Shown: positions 26,331-35,647 of the stretch, one piece after another
Layout of the letters: every line of letters starts with the position of its first letter
Position numbering within the stretch: position 1 is the first letter of the stretch
Position numbers and translations under genes: made by a program
Notes under the pieces: model-generated
The model's input: the letters and a program-made list of their open reading frames with translations, nothing else
Told to the model about the DNA's origin: nothing
The model's database searches: none
Source: DTU015 sp012837895
Lineage (GTDB): Bacteria > Bacillota > Sulfobacillia > Fermentithermobacillales > Fermentithermobacillaceae
Reading direction: 5' to 3'
Assembly (NCBI GenBank): GCA_050952085.1
Contig: JBMNKH010000004.1
Span: 496,001 to 560,000 of the forward strand
DNA length: 64,000 nt

Positions 26331-27899
26331 CTGCTCAGTCGCAACACGGGTGCTGGGTTTGACTTTAGGCATGTACCCTTCCTCTGAAAGTGCCGCGACC
26401 AAAGACTGATAGGATTCCCTGTCCACCACAATGTAACACGGGCCCACTTTCTTCTTAAGGTAGGGTTTGATCCTGGGTGACAGCATGAGCTCGTCAGCAA
26501 GCTCCTTTGAGTCACATTTGAGCAGGATCACGTCTTCAAATTCTATCCTGCCGTAGGATGTTCCCCACTGGGATATTGAATAACTCACGTTTTGGGGAAT
26601 TGGAATCCTGGAATGCTCCGCGAGAAACTCTTCGATTGTATCAGGGGTGTGTCCGTGGAGCATAGCGCGGTATACTGAGTCTCTTGAAAGCTTGTAAACC
26701 AGCATCTGGTCTACTTTGATTATCTCTGCAAAGGTGTCTATTGACCACAGGATCCTGGGTTCAATGGTGCATGGCACCAGTGCCTCAAAGTTGGGTTGGA
26801 CGTAAATGTCAGTGTCAAACTTCTCTTCGGGCCAGGGTTCCAGTCCAAACAGCGCCCTTCCTGTCCGGGTCACCCTGATCATTATGTCGTTTCTGGATTC
26901 GTAAACTTCCAGCGCTCCAAGGTATTCCAACATATCTACCAGGTTCTTCTCGATTCTTAGGTTTAGTCCGTGGGATGAATGGCTTGTTGACAAGGCGTTC
27001 ATTTCGTCCAGCAAGGCCGATACAGACAACACTGTATCTTCAGGTGATTTCTCAATCAGCCACAAGAGTGTCTGTAGATCGGAATCCTGCTCAATAAATG
27101 TTTGCTTCCAGTAAGTATATAGGGTCTTGCGCCAATGTGAGTACGGGGCATCCAGCCATTTTTCCGCTTCAGAGCCTAACCTGAGGGTGCTGCTTCTTTC
27201 CTCACACAAGCTGTGGGATTTTGCGAAGAACAGCAGGAACGCAAGGCGGGGCGGGTACCTGACAGGGAAAAAGGACTCGTCAAGGCTGTTTTCATCTTCC
27301 TCTATGATCACTACAAGATCATCCTGGCATTTCTTGAACATGGAGCCTGCCTGGGTAACCCTCACTTCATGCTTTCTCAAGTATGACATGAGCAGGCATA
27401 CATGTCTCAAAGGAGCGGCGAAGTCGAACCTGTAACGCGGGGAGAAATGGGCCGGATCAATGCTAGTCCTTTGAAAAATCGCCGACAGGAAGAAGTCTGA
27501 GAGCACTTCCCGCAAGTCTTTGGGGACAAAGTATACCTGCCGGTAACCTTCTCTCCTTGTAAACACAAGGCCCCTGGTAATCAGGCCTTCTATTACCTTA
27601 AAACCATTCCTGCGCCACTTGCGCGACAACTGGTTGAGTTTCTGGTGGCACTGCTCAACAATTACGCCGTTTCCACCGCCTGCAATGGTTATCATGCGCA
27701 ATGCCAGGATTTCTTCGTCGCTGAGGCCGTTCATGGCAACCAGCACATTGGCAGGAATCAGGAGATGCTTTGAGATAAGCTCAGCCAGTTTTGCCTGGTA
27801 ATCAGGATCCTGACTGTCCGGCAAAGCTATCCCGTAGAAATAAGCAGTTGAATTGAGACGTTCAACAGCCAGTGCAACAAGAGCTTCTCTCAGGTTCAT
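26319..27899 (-). CDS. Helicase-associated protein paired with bacterial XPB
   Basis: About 526 residues resembling the helicase-associated (XPB/Ssl2-like N-terminal) family, without Walker motifs, so not itself a helicase. An N-terminal winged-helix-like region (LSDEEILALRMITIAGGGNG) and the C-terminal VQPNFEALVPCTIEPRILWSID-type block are the recognisable parts; the C-terminal 120 residues resemble the N-terminal part of the neighbouring XPB. ATG at 27899 overlaps the XPB stop (ATGA) and follows AAGGAG; a GTG at 27920 is less likely. It is probably a loading or regulatory subunit; that role is inferred from the fixed pairing. Confidence 0.78.
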   Translation of the reverse strand: MNLREALVALAVERLNSTAYFYGIALPDSQDPDYQAKLAELISKHLLIPANVLVAMNGLSDEEILALRMITIAGGGNGVIVEQCHQKLNQLSRKWRRNGFKVIEGLITRGLVFTRREGYRQVYFVPKDLREVLSDFFLSAIFQRTSIDPAHFSPRYRFDFAAPLRHVCLLMSYLRKHEVRVTQAGSMFKKCQDDLVVIIEEDENSLDESFFPVRYPPRLAFLLFFAKSHSLCEERSSTLRLGSEAEKWLDAPYSHWRKTLYTYWKQTFIEQDSDLQTLLWLIEKSPEDTVLSVSALLDEMNALSTSHSSHGLNLRIEKNLVDMLEYLGALEVYESRNDIMIRVTRTGRALFGLEPWPEEKFDTDIYVQPNFEALVPCTIEPRILWSIDTFAEIIKVDQMLVYKLSRDSVYRAMLHGHTPDTIEEFLAEHSRIPIPQNVSYSISQWGTSYGRIEFEDVILLKCDSKELADELMLSPRIKPYLKKKVGPCYIVVDRESYQSLVAALSEEGYMPKVKPSTRVATEQSIV

Positions 27900-29602
27900 C
27901 TCTGGTTTCTCCTTTTCCACTGGTTAAGGAAATCTTGGCTTTCCCAAATGGTATACTTATATCCTTGTTCGGTCAAAAACAACTGTCTCTTTTGGGAAAA
28001 CTCTTGATCTTTTGTGTTACGGGTAACCAAAGTGTAGAATGTTGCACTTTCACCTTGAGGTTTGGGACGCAGGATTCTGCCAAGGCGCTGTGCTTCTTCC
28101 TGACGGGACCCAAAGGTGCCTGATACTTGTATCGCCACGCTTGCATCAGGAAGGTCTACAGCGAAGTTGGCAACTTTGGATACAACAAGCACCCTTATTT
28201 CGCCTTCCCTGAATTTCTCGTATAGCTCTTCCCTGGTGCTGTTAGGGGTTTGGCCGTAAATCATGGGAGCATCCAGTAGTGCTGCAATGTGCTCCAGTTG
28301 ATCCACGTACTGGCCCAACACAAGTATCTGATCTTCCGGATGCCGCTCTATGATAGCCTTCACCAGCGGGTACTTTTCAGGGTTGGTTGCAGCTATCCTG
28401 TACTTGTCCCTTTCTCCGGCTACATGGTATTCAAGTCGTTTGTCCTGAGGGAAATCCACCCTTATTTCATGGCAATGGGCAGCTGCAATCCAGTTCTGAG
28501 CCTCAAGTTCTTTCCAGGGCTTGTCGAATTTTTTGGGCCCGATCAGGCTGAATACATCGTCTTCCCGCCCATCTTCCCGCACAAGGGTAGCTGTAAGCCC
28601 CAACCTTCTTCTGGCTTGCAGGTCTGCCGTAATTCTGAACACAGGTGCTGGCAACAGGTGTACTTCATCGTAGATTATGAGCCCCCAGTTCCGCTTGTTG
28701 AACAAATCGAAGTGTGGAAAGATCTCCTTGGAAGTGCCCCGCTTCCTGTAAGCGAGGATCTGGTATGTTGTAACCGTCACAGGGCCTACTTCCTTCTTAT
28801 CCCCGCTGTATTCCTTGACCATGTCTTCAGTCAGGTTAGATTTGTCCAAGAGTTCGTTTATCCACTGCCTGAGCGCCACTACGTTGGTTGTGAGGATCAG
28901 CGTCTGGGCCCCCACAAGTTCCATGACTCCCATACCTACGACTGTCTTGCCTGCCCCACATGGAAGTACAATAACACCGCTTCCGCCCCTGACGCTGCCG
29001 CCTGCCCAGAACGCATCCCTTGCGTCTTTCTGGTATGGCCTGAGGCTGAACGGCAATCCTTCTCTTGTGATGCTCGCAAGGGACATATCCAGGGGATCAC
29101 CTTCGGTGTAGCCTGCCAGGTCTTCGCAAGGGTAGCCCATCTTGATGAGGATTTGCTTCACCAGCCCGCGTGAGTACGCCTTTATTATCAGCGAGTCTTT
29201 TCCGGCTGGCCTTTCAATGTGCGGCTCCATCCTGTCCGACCTTCTTATTTCCTCCATGATGAACGGGTCGGAGCAGATCAGGATCAGATTCCCGTCTTCA
29301 TAGGTAAGCTTGGTGATGCCGAATTTGTCCATAGTGTCTTTGATGTGCACTATGATGTTTTCCGGCAACGGGTATCTGGAGTAGCTGCTTAGTTCCTCTA
29401 TGACTTGTTCAGAGGTAAAGCCGCAGGAAGCAGCGTTCCATAACGACAGCACAGACAGCCGGTACGTATGGATGTACTCAGGGCTCTTCACCAAATCCGC
29501 GAACCGCATGATGGCATCGCGGGCGCTCTCGTACTCGGGATTGTTGACTTCCAGCAGTATTGTGCCATCGCTAAGGACTGTAGCGGGCAGATTTCTCGCC
29601 AA
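27896..29602 (-). CDS. Bacterial XPB-family DNA helicase
   Basis: A 568-residue SF2 3'-5' helicase of the XPB type. An N-terminal substrate-recognition domain (NNPEYESARDAIMRFADLVK) precedes motif I PCGAGKT near 215, the DEVH box in YDEVHLLPA near 315, motif III TAT, and motif VI QRLGRILRP near 520. The eukaryotic homolog opens DNA in transcription and excision repair; bacterial copies are likely repair enzymes. TTG start with GGAGG eight bases upstream. Two-gene minus-strand unit with the partner protein. Confidence 0.93.
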   Translation of the reverse strand: MARNLPATVLSDGTILLEVNNPEYESARDAIMRFADLVKSPEYIHTYRLSVLSLWNAASCGFTSEQVIEELSSYSRYPLPENIIVHIKDTMDKFGITKLTYEDGNLILICSDPFIMEEIRRSDRMEPHIERPAGKDSLIIKAYSRGLVKQILIKMGYPCEDLAGYTEGDPLDMSLASITREGLPFSLRPYQKDARDAFWAGGSVRGGSGVIVLPCGAGKTVVGMGVMELVGAQTLILTTNVVALRQWINELLDKSNLTEDMVKEYSGDKKEVGPVTVTTYQILAYRKRGTSKEIFPHFDLFNKRNWGLIIYDEVHLLPAPVFRITADLQARRRLGLTATLVREDGREDDVFSLIGPKKFDKPWKELEAQNWIAAAHCHEIRVDFPQDKRLEYHVAGERDKYRIAATNPEKYPLVKAIIERHPEDQILVLGQYVDQLEHIAALLDAPMIYGQTPNSTREELYEKFREGEIRVLVVSKVANFAVDLPDASVAIQVSGTFGSRQEEAQRLGRILRPKPQGESATFYTLVTRNTKDQEFSQKRQLFLTEQGYKYTIWESQDFLNQWKRRNQR

Positions 29603-29713
29603 AAGCGTGTTCCTCCTGAATCTTTAGTGAAACCAGTAAAATGGGCAAAAGCCCAGAGATCTCTATTCTACGTCAAGAGGCTCAGTTCCTTCAACCAGCA
29701 AGGTTTCAAGCTT

Positions 29714-29743
29714 TTGCCCGGCGGTGAGCATATCCGTTATAAT
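29714..29743 (+). promoter_or_regulatory. Promoter of the pcrA-ligA-gatCAB-murB operon
   Basis: TTGCCC (29714-29719), an 18-bp spacer and a perfect TATAAT (29738-29743), about 40 bp upstream of the pcrA TTG start. Confidence 0.6.
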
Positions 29744-29781
29744 CTAGGTGTTCAAGTATTCCCAATGGCGGTGTATGAATT

Positions 29782-31743
29782 TTGGCAAATGCAAGACCGG
29801 CATCATGCTCACAGACAGACCAAATCCTTGAAGGACTCAATGAACCACAGAAGCAAGCGGTGACCCACATGGGCGGCCCGCTGCTCATACTAGCCGGTGC
29901 AGGCAGCGGCAAGACAACGGTGCTTACAAGGCGGGTGGCGTATCTCATTTCCCAAGGCGTGGCGCCATGGTCTATTTTGGCTATCACCTTCACAAACAAG
30001 GCGGCAAATGAGCTCAAGCACCGGATCCGGGCGCTGCTTGGGGACAAGGCCGAAGGAGTCTGGGCGATGACCTTCCATGCCGCGTGCCTGAGGATTCTCC
30101 GTACCGAGTATCAGGCATTGGGCAAGAATGCCAGGTTTTCAATAATGGATGCCCAGGACCAGCTCCGGATAATACGACAGGTGCTTAAGGAGATGAACCT
30201 GTCTGAAAGGCAGTATAATCCCTCAAGCATGCTAAGGATCATTTCCAGTGCCAAAGACAAACTGTGGGACCCTGGGGTGCTTGCCAGGAACGCAGTTTCA
30301 TTTTTTGAGACCAAAGCAGCCCAAGCTTATGCACTGTACCAGAAAAAGCTCTCAGAGCTCAACGGCATGGATTTTGACGATTTGATCATGAAAACTGTAT
30401 TGCTGCTCAGGGACAATAAGCAGATACGCGAGAAGCACCAGAACAAATTCCAGTACATCCTGGTAGATGAATACCAGGACACTAACAGGGCTCAATACGA
30501 ACTTACAAAGGTGCTTGCAGCTTCCCACAAAAACTTAGCGGTTGTGGGCGATGACGACCAGAGCATATATAACTTCAGGGGCGCTGACCTTAGAAATATC
30601 CTTGAATTTGAAAAGGATTACCCTTCGTGCAAAGTAGTCAAATTGGAACAAAACTACAGGTCTACCCAGGTAATCCTTGACGGAGCATACCACGTTGTGT
30701 CCAACAACTATTTCAGGAAAGACAAGCGGTTATGGACAGCAAGAAAAGGCGGGGCCCCTATCTCCGTGGTAGTAACGCGGAATCAGGATGAGGAAGCCCA
30801 GTTTGTGGCAGATGAGATACTCAGGTTGTCGGCCACAAGGCCTCTCGGGTCTATCGCTGTGTTGTACCGGACACACGCCCAGTCAAGGAACTTCGAAGAT
30901 GCGTTCATGCGCGCCGGCATCCCGTACACTATTGTAGGCGGCCTCAGGTTTTACGAGAGGAAAGAGATCAAAGATGCTATCGCCTATCTCCGGTTGATAG
31001 CTTATCCCAACGACTACATTTCCCTGGAACGGATAATCAATGAGCCGCCCAGGGGGCTTGGCCCTGCCAGTGTGCGCAGGATAATGGATTACGCTGAACA
31101 AAACGGTTTGAGTATTATCGATGCATTGTGCAAGGCGCCGGATATTCCCAGGTTGACCGGCCCGCAAAAGGCAGCAGCTGAGGAGTTGGGGATTATCCTG
31201 AAAGACGTCTCTGATGTGGAAAACATACCCACCCACGAGATGATGGCCCATATACTTGAGAATACCGGATACACGCGGCGCCTCCTGAGCGTTGACTCAC
31301 CGGAGAATGAGGCCAGGCTTGAAAACCTGCAGGAACTCCTGGTTTCAATGAGGCTGTCTGCGTCAAGAGGCGAAACCCTCTACGATTATCTCGAGAATCA
31401 AGCGCTTGCAAGCGACCAAGATATGTATGACGAGAACAAAGACGTATGCGTGATGATGTCGCTTCATGCGGCTAAAGGGCTTGAATTCGATGTGGTTTTC
31501 ATGGTTGGTATGGAGGAGGGGCTCCTGCCCCATGCCCGGTCTATCGGTGACGACAACCAGATCGAAGAAGAGCGCCGCCTGTGTTACGTAGGTATGACCC
31601 GGGCCAAGGAGATCCTGTACTTTACACTTGCTGCCTACAGGGATTCGTATTACGACACCTACCTGACAGGGATTTCCAGGTTCATTAAGGAGATTCCCCA
31701 AGACCTTCTTGAGTTTCAGGCTTTTGACTGGGATGAACTATAG
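29782..31743 (+). CDS. pcrA: UvrD/PcrA-type ATP-dependent DNA helicase
   Basis: A 653-residue SF1A helicase: Walker A GAGSGKTT near 40, FTNKAANELKHRI, the Walker B DEYQDTNRAQYE, GDDDQSIYNFRGAD, and QNYRST. Somewhat shorter than the usual 720-740 residues; it ends after motif VI (RRLCYVGMTRAKE) without the C-terminal Tudor-like RNA-polymerase-binding domain. It acts in repair and rolling-circle unwinding. TTG start. It precedes ligA by 17 bp, a common Firmicute pairing. Confidence 0.93.
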   Translation: MANARPASCSQTDQILEGLNEPQKQAVTHMGGPLLILAGAGSGKTTVLTRRVAYLISQGVAPWSILAITFTNKAANELKHRIRALLGDKAEGVWAMTFHAACLRILRTEYQALGKNARFSIMDAQDQLRIIRQVLKEMNLSERQYNPSSMLRIISSAKDKLWDPGVLARNAVSFFETKAAQAYALYQKKLSELNGMDFDDLIMKTVLLLRDNKQIREKHQNKFQYILVDEYQDTNRAQYELTKVLAASHKNLAVVGDDDQSIYNFRGADLRNILEFEKDYPSCKVVKLEQNYRSTQVILDGAYHVVSNNYFRKDKRLWTARKGGAPISVVVTRNQDEEAQFVADEILRLSATRPLGSIAVLYRTHAQSRNFEDAFMRAGIPYTIVGGLRFYERKEIKDAIAYLRLIAYPNDYISLERIINEPPRGLGPASVRRIMDYAEQNGLSIIDALCKAPDIPRLTGPQKAAAEELGIILKDVSDVENIPTHEMMAHILENTGYTRRLLSVDSPENEARLENLQELLVSMRLSASRGETLYDYLENQALASDQDMYDENKDVCVMMSLHAAKGLEFDVVFMVGMEEGLLPHARSIGDDNQIEEERRLCYVGMTRAKEILYFTLAAYRDSYYDTYLTGISRFIKEIPQDLLEFQAFDWDEL

Positions 31744-31760
31744 AGGGGGTAGAAGGCAGT

Positions 31761-33842
31761 ATGAGCGATGCCTTTTCCAGGGAGAAAGCTGGCAACGAGA
31801 AAACTGCCAAAGAGGAAGCTGCCAGGGAGATTTCTGAGCTCAGGCGGCAGATAACGGAACATGAGTACCGCTACTACGTGCTTGACGACCCTGTTATCAG
31901 CGACGCCGAGTTCGACAAGTTGTTCAGGCGGCTTCAACAACTAGAAGCGCAGTATCCTGAACTCATGACTCCCGATTCGCCGACCCAGCGTGTAGGCGGG
32001 CAGGTGTCTTCAGCATTCAGGTCCGTACCCCATACCCGGGCAGTTCTCAGCCTTGCCAATGCCTTTTCAGAACTGGAACTCAGTGCTTTTGACAGGAGGG
32101 CCAGGGAGATTTCAGGGGCGCCTCAACTTGACTACGTAGTCGAACCCAAGATAGACGGGCTTTCAGTGATCCTCCGGTATGAAAACGCGAGCTTGACTCT
32201 TGCCCTCACCCGGGGAGACGGGCTGTCAGGTGAGGACGTCACTGCCAACGTGAGGACAATACAGTCAGTGCCTTTGGTGCTGCGTGGTATACCTGGAGGG
32301 ACGCCTGAGTATCTTGAAGTCCGCGGCGAAGTGTACTTGCCAAAAGAAGATTTCAGGAAACTCAATGAAGAGAGAGAACAAAACGGCTTACCCCTGTTTG
32401 CCAACCCCCGCAACGCTGCTGCCGGATCCCTGAGGCAGCTTGATCCTAAGGTGACAGCTTCCAGGCCGTTGCGGGCTTTGTTTTACGAAATCAGGGATTT
32501 GCGGGGGGATCTCCAGATGCCCCAGGACGAGACAGCTTGTCTTGAACTTCTAAGGACCCTGGGGTTCCCTGTGCCGGTTTATCACTACTGCCGGTCCATT
32601 GACGAAGTGATTGAAGTGGTTTCCGGCTGGCAAGAAAGCAGGCATACACTGCCTTACGATATAGACGGCATGGCGGTTAAAGTCCAGGATCGCCGCATCG
32701 CTCAAGCGCTTGGGGCTACAGGCCACTCTCCCAGATCCCAGATTGCTTTTAAGTTTCCTTCGGAACAAGTTGAGACCAAAGTGAATGACATTATCGTTCA
32801 GGTAGGGCGGACCGGCGTGCTCACACCTATCGCCATGCTTGAACCGGTTACCGTTTCGGGGTCAGTGGTTTCCCGGGCTTCGCTGCACAATGAAGATCTT
32901 GTCAGGGAAAAGGATGTACGCATAGGTGACACTGTGATACTGCAGAAGGCAGGGGACATAATACCTGAAGTAGTAGCTGTACTCCAGGAAAGGCGGACAG
33001 GGGAAGAGAAACAGTTTTCCATGCCTGGGGAATGCCCGTCATGCGGTTCCCCTGTGGTGAGGCCGCCGGGAGAGGTTGCCCACAGGTGCCTGAATTTCTC
33101 ATGTCCTGCTCAGATAAAGGAAAGACTGATTCATTTTTGTTCAAGGGATGCCATGGACATAAGAGGACTGGGACCTGCGCTTATAGAATCGCTTCTCCAA
33201 GCGGGGCTGGTTAAAGACGCCGGTGACCTGTACAGCCTCACCCAGGAGGATATAGCTAAGTTGCCCGGAATGGGGCAGAAGTCTTCCCAGAACCTGACTG
33301 AGGCCATAGAGGCATCCAAGTCCAGGGGGCTCCATAAGTTCCTTTATGCCCTTGGTATAAGGCATGTGGGGTTGCGCACGGCAGATCTTATCAGCGGGCA
33401 CCTTCAAAGCCTTGATGAGATCATGAATGCTACAGAGGAACGCCTTATGATGATCGAAGAAATAGGCCCTGAGACTGCCAAGGCGGTTGTGATGTTTTTC
33501 AAACAGGATTCTGTAAAGCAAATGATAGGTAAGCTTAGGAGCGCAGGGGTTGAAGCAGCCCTGAAAGTCCAGACTTATCAGGATCAAGCGGGGCCTTTGT
33601 CAGGTAAGACTCTGGTTCTCACCGGAACCTTGAGCAGTATGACCCGTCATGAAGCTAAGGAGCATATAGAACGCTTAGGCGGGAAAGTGTCTTCTTCTGT
33701 GTCGCGCAATACTTTTGCACTGGTAGCCGGAAGCGCTCCAGGTTCCAAGCTGGATAGGGCAAGGGCACTTGGAGTTCGTGTACTGACAGAGGATGAATTT
33801 CTTGACCTGGTCCATGGAAGGAGTTCTGTAGATGGAGATTGA
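31761..33842 (+). CDS. ligA: NAD-dependent DNA ligase
   Basis: A 693-residue replication ligase. The N-terminal Ia domain is followed by the adenylation site EPKIDGLSV with the nucleotidyl lysine, an OB fold, a four-cysteine zinc site (CPSCGSP and CLNFSCP), tandem helix-hairpin-helix repeats and a C-terminal BRCT domain (LSGKTLVLTGTLSSMTRHEA). Its end overlaps gatC by 11 bp. Confidence 0.97.
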   Translation: MSDAFSREKAGNEKTAKEEAAREISELRRQITEHEYRYYVLDDPVISDAEFDKLFRRLQQLEAQYPELMTPDSPTQRVGGQVSSAFRSVPHTRAVLSLANAFSELELSAFDRRAREISGAPQLDYVVEPKIDGLSVILRYENASLTLALTRGDGLSGEDVTANVRTIQSVPLVLRGIPGGTPEYLEVRGEVYLPKEDFRKLNEEREQNGLPLFANPRNAAAGSLRQLDPKVTASRPLRALFYEIRDLRGDLQMPQDETACLELLRTLGFPVPVYHYCRSIDEVIEVVSGWQESRHTLPYDIDGMAVKVQDRRIAQALGATGHSPRSQIAFKFPSEQVETKVNDIIVQVGRTGVLTPIAMLEPVTVSGSVVSRASLHNEDLVREKDVRIGDTVILQKAGDIIPEVVAVLQERRTGEEKQFSMPGECPSCGSPVVRPPGEVAHRCLNFSCPAQIKERLIHFCSRDAMDIRGLGPALIESLLQAGLVKDAGDLYSLTQEDIAKLPGMGQKSSQNLTEAIEASKSRGLHKFLYALGIRHVGLRTADLISGHLQSLDEIMNATEERLMMIEEIGPETAKAVVMFFKQDSVKQMIGKLRSAGVEAALKVQTYQDQAGPLSGKTLVLTGTLSSMTRHEAKEHIERLGGKVSSSVSRNTFALVAGSAPGSKLDRARALGVRVLTEDEFLDLVHGRSSVDGD

Positions 33843-34116
33843 CGTTAAGCGGATTGCTCATCTTGCCAGGATAGACATAGACCCGCAAGATGAAAAGGTT
33901 GTAGCCGGGGAACTTGAGCTAATCTTGGCACGTATAAACAAACTGTTTGAGGTTGATGTAGAAGGTGTGCCTCCTAGCTTTACTTTGGGTGAAGCGCCCG
34001 TAGACCTGGCTGAGGATGTTCCCCATGAAAGCCTCTGCCGGGAGTTGGTAATGGAATGCGCACCTTCGGTCCATAACGGCTATTTCAAGGTGCCGAGGGA
34101 ATCTCAAGGCGTTTAG
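33832..34116 (+). CDS. gatC: Asp/Glu-tRNA amidotransferase subunit C
   Basis: A 94-residue GatC that wraps around GatA to stabilise it: VKRIAHLARIDI at the N-terminus and the usual proline/aspartate-rich end. Part of gatCAB, which converts misacylated Glu-tRNA(Gln)/Asp-tRNA(Asn); this implies that at least one of GlnRS/AsnRS is missing in the organism. Confidence 0.94.
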   Translation: MEIDVKRIAHLARIDIDPQDEKVVAGELELILARINKLFEVDVEGVPPSFTLGEAPVDLAEDVPHESLCRELVMECAPSVHNGYFKVPRESQGV

Positions 34117-34135
34117 TCAAAAGAGGTGTCTGGCA

Positions 34136-35647
34136 ATGGAAATATGGGGTATGCCCGTAAGGGACATTCTGAAGTACATAACATCAGGTGAAATTTCCGC
34201 AACTGAGGTGCTGGAATGTTACCTCAATGCGATAAGGGAAGCAGATCCTGAAATCAATGCGTTTATTGACGTTCTGGAACCAACGGCACGCATGGATGCA
34301 TCCAGGGTAGATGCCCTGCTCCGGGAAGGCGATTCTCCCGGGCCTTTGGCGGGACTGCCCGTTGCTATCAAAGACAACATCTGCGTCAAAGGCGCCAGGT
34401 GCACATGCGGTTCCAAGATCCTGGAGAACTGGATTTCGCCTTATGACGCTACAGTGATCAAACTGCTGCGCGATCAAGGTGCGGTTATCGTCGGGAAGAC
34501 AAACTTGGACGAATTTGCCATGGGTTCTTCCACTGAGACTTCTGCTTACGGGATCACACGTAACCCCTGGGACTTGAGGCGGGTTCCAGGTGGATCAAGC
34601 GGCGGATCTGCCGCGGCGGTCGCCGCGGGAATGGCGCCTCTGGCTTTGGGGACAGATACCGGGGGTTCAATAAGGCAGCCTGCAAGCTTTAGCGGGGTTT
34701 GTGGCCTAAAGCCTACCTACGGGCTTGTATCCCGTTACGGAGTCACAGCGTATGCTTCATCGTTGGATACAGTAGGGCCTTTTGGGGAGACTGTGTGGGA
34801 TTGTGCCCTGCTATTGGAAGCTATCGCCGGACATGATCCCCTTGATGCCACGTCTGCAGCGGGAGAGCCGGCAGCTTACACTAAGCGCCTGGAAGGTAGC
34901 GTCAGAGGGCTGCGGGTAGGTATCCCCAGGGAATTGCTGAATGGCGTGTCTGCCCAGGTAAGGGAGCTGTTCGACAACACCCTCAGCACTATGGAAGACA
35001 TGGGAATGATAGTTGAAGAGATGAGCATACCTCCTGTAGCTCATGCAGTTGAAGCTTACTATGTGATTGCAGCAGCCGAAGCTTCGTCTAACCTGTCGAG
35101 ATTTGACGGGGTGAGGTTTGGCAGAAGGGCTCCTGCAGGGACACTGGATGAGATGTACACCAAGTCCCGGGGAGAGGGGCTTGGAAAGGAAGTCGTTAAG
35201 CGGATACTCCTGGGTACTTTTGTGCTTGACTCCGGGAATAAAGACCGGTATTTCATGAGAGCAGCCAGGGTAAGGACCCTTATCAAACGTGAATTTGAAA
35301 AAGCCTTTGATAATTTTGATCTAATCGTCTCTCCCGCCTCTCCTGATGTTGCGTTCAAGATAGGCGAGAAGATTGAGGATCTGCTCACCATGTACCTTGC
35401 CGACCTGATCACGATTCCAGTCAACATGGCGGGCTTGTGCGCCCTTTCCATGCCCATGGGATTTGTGGATTGTGACGGTGCAGCTCTCCCATGCGGTTTG
35501 CAGATAATAGGCAAACCCTTTGACGAGCCGGCTGTACTCAAGGCAGGCTATTTATTAGAGCAAGAAATCGAGGCAGGGATCCGTGAAGAGGTCAGCTCTA
35601 TGCGGCGCAAGCTAAACCCTGTCAGGGAGTGTGAGTTGGTTGACTAA
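34136..35647 (+). CDS. gatA: Asp/Glu-tRNA amidotransferase subunit A
   Basis: A 503-residue amidase-signature subunit that releases ammonia from glutamine. The Lys of AIKDNICVKG and the Ser-cis-Ser pair in GGSSGGSAAAVAAGM and GTDTGGSIRQPA are intact. ATG start after AAAGAGGTG; overlaps gatB by 17 bp. Confidence 0.97.
   Translation: MEIWGMPVRDILKYITSGEISATEVLECYLNAIREADPEINAFIDVLEPTARMDASRVDALLREGDSPGPLAGLPVAIKDNICVKGARCTCGSKILENWISPYDATVIKLLRDQGAVIVGKTNLDEFAMGSSTETSAYGITRNPWDLRRVPGGSSGGSAAAVAAGMAPLALGTDTGGSIRQPASFSGVCGLKPTYGLVSRYGVTAYASSLDTVGPFGETVWDCALLLEAIAGHDPLDATSAAGEPAAYTKRLEGSVRGLRVGIPRELLNGVSAQVRELFDNTLSTMEDMGMIVEEMSIPPVAHAVEAYYVIAAAEASSNLSRFDGVRFGRRAPAGTLDEMYTKSRGEGLGKEVVKRILLGTFVLDSGNKDRYFMRAARVRTLIKREFEKAFDNFDLIVSPASPDVAFKIGEKIEDLLTMYLADLITIPVNMAGLCALSMPMGFVDCDGAALPCGLQIIGKPFDEPAVLKAGYLLEQEIEAGIREEVSSMRRKLNPVRECELVD

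Noticed and set aside
28289..29173. 294-codon plus-strand ORF opposite the XPB helicase gene
   Set aside because: The opposite strand carries all helicase motifs; no domain or ribosome-binding site supports this frame.
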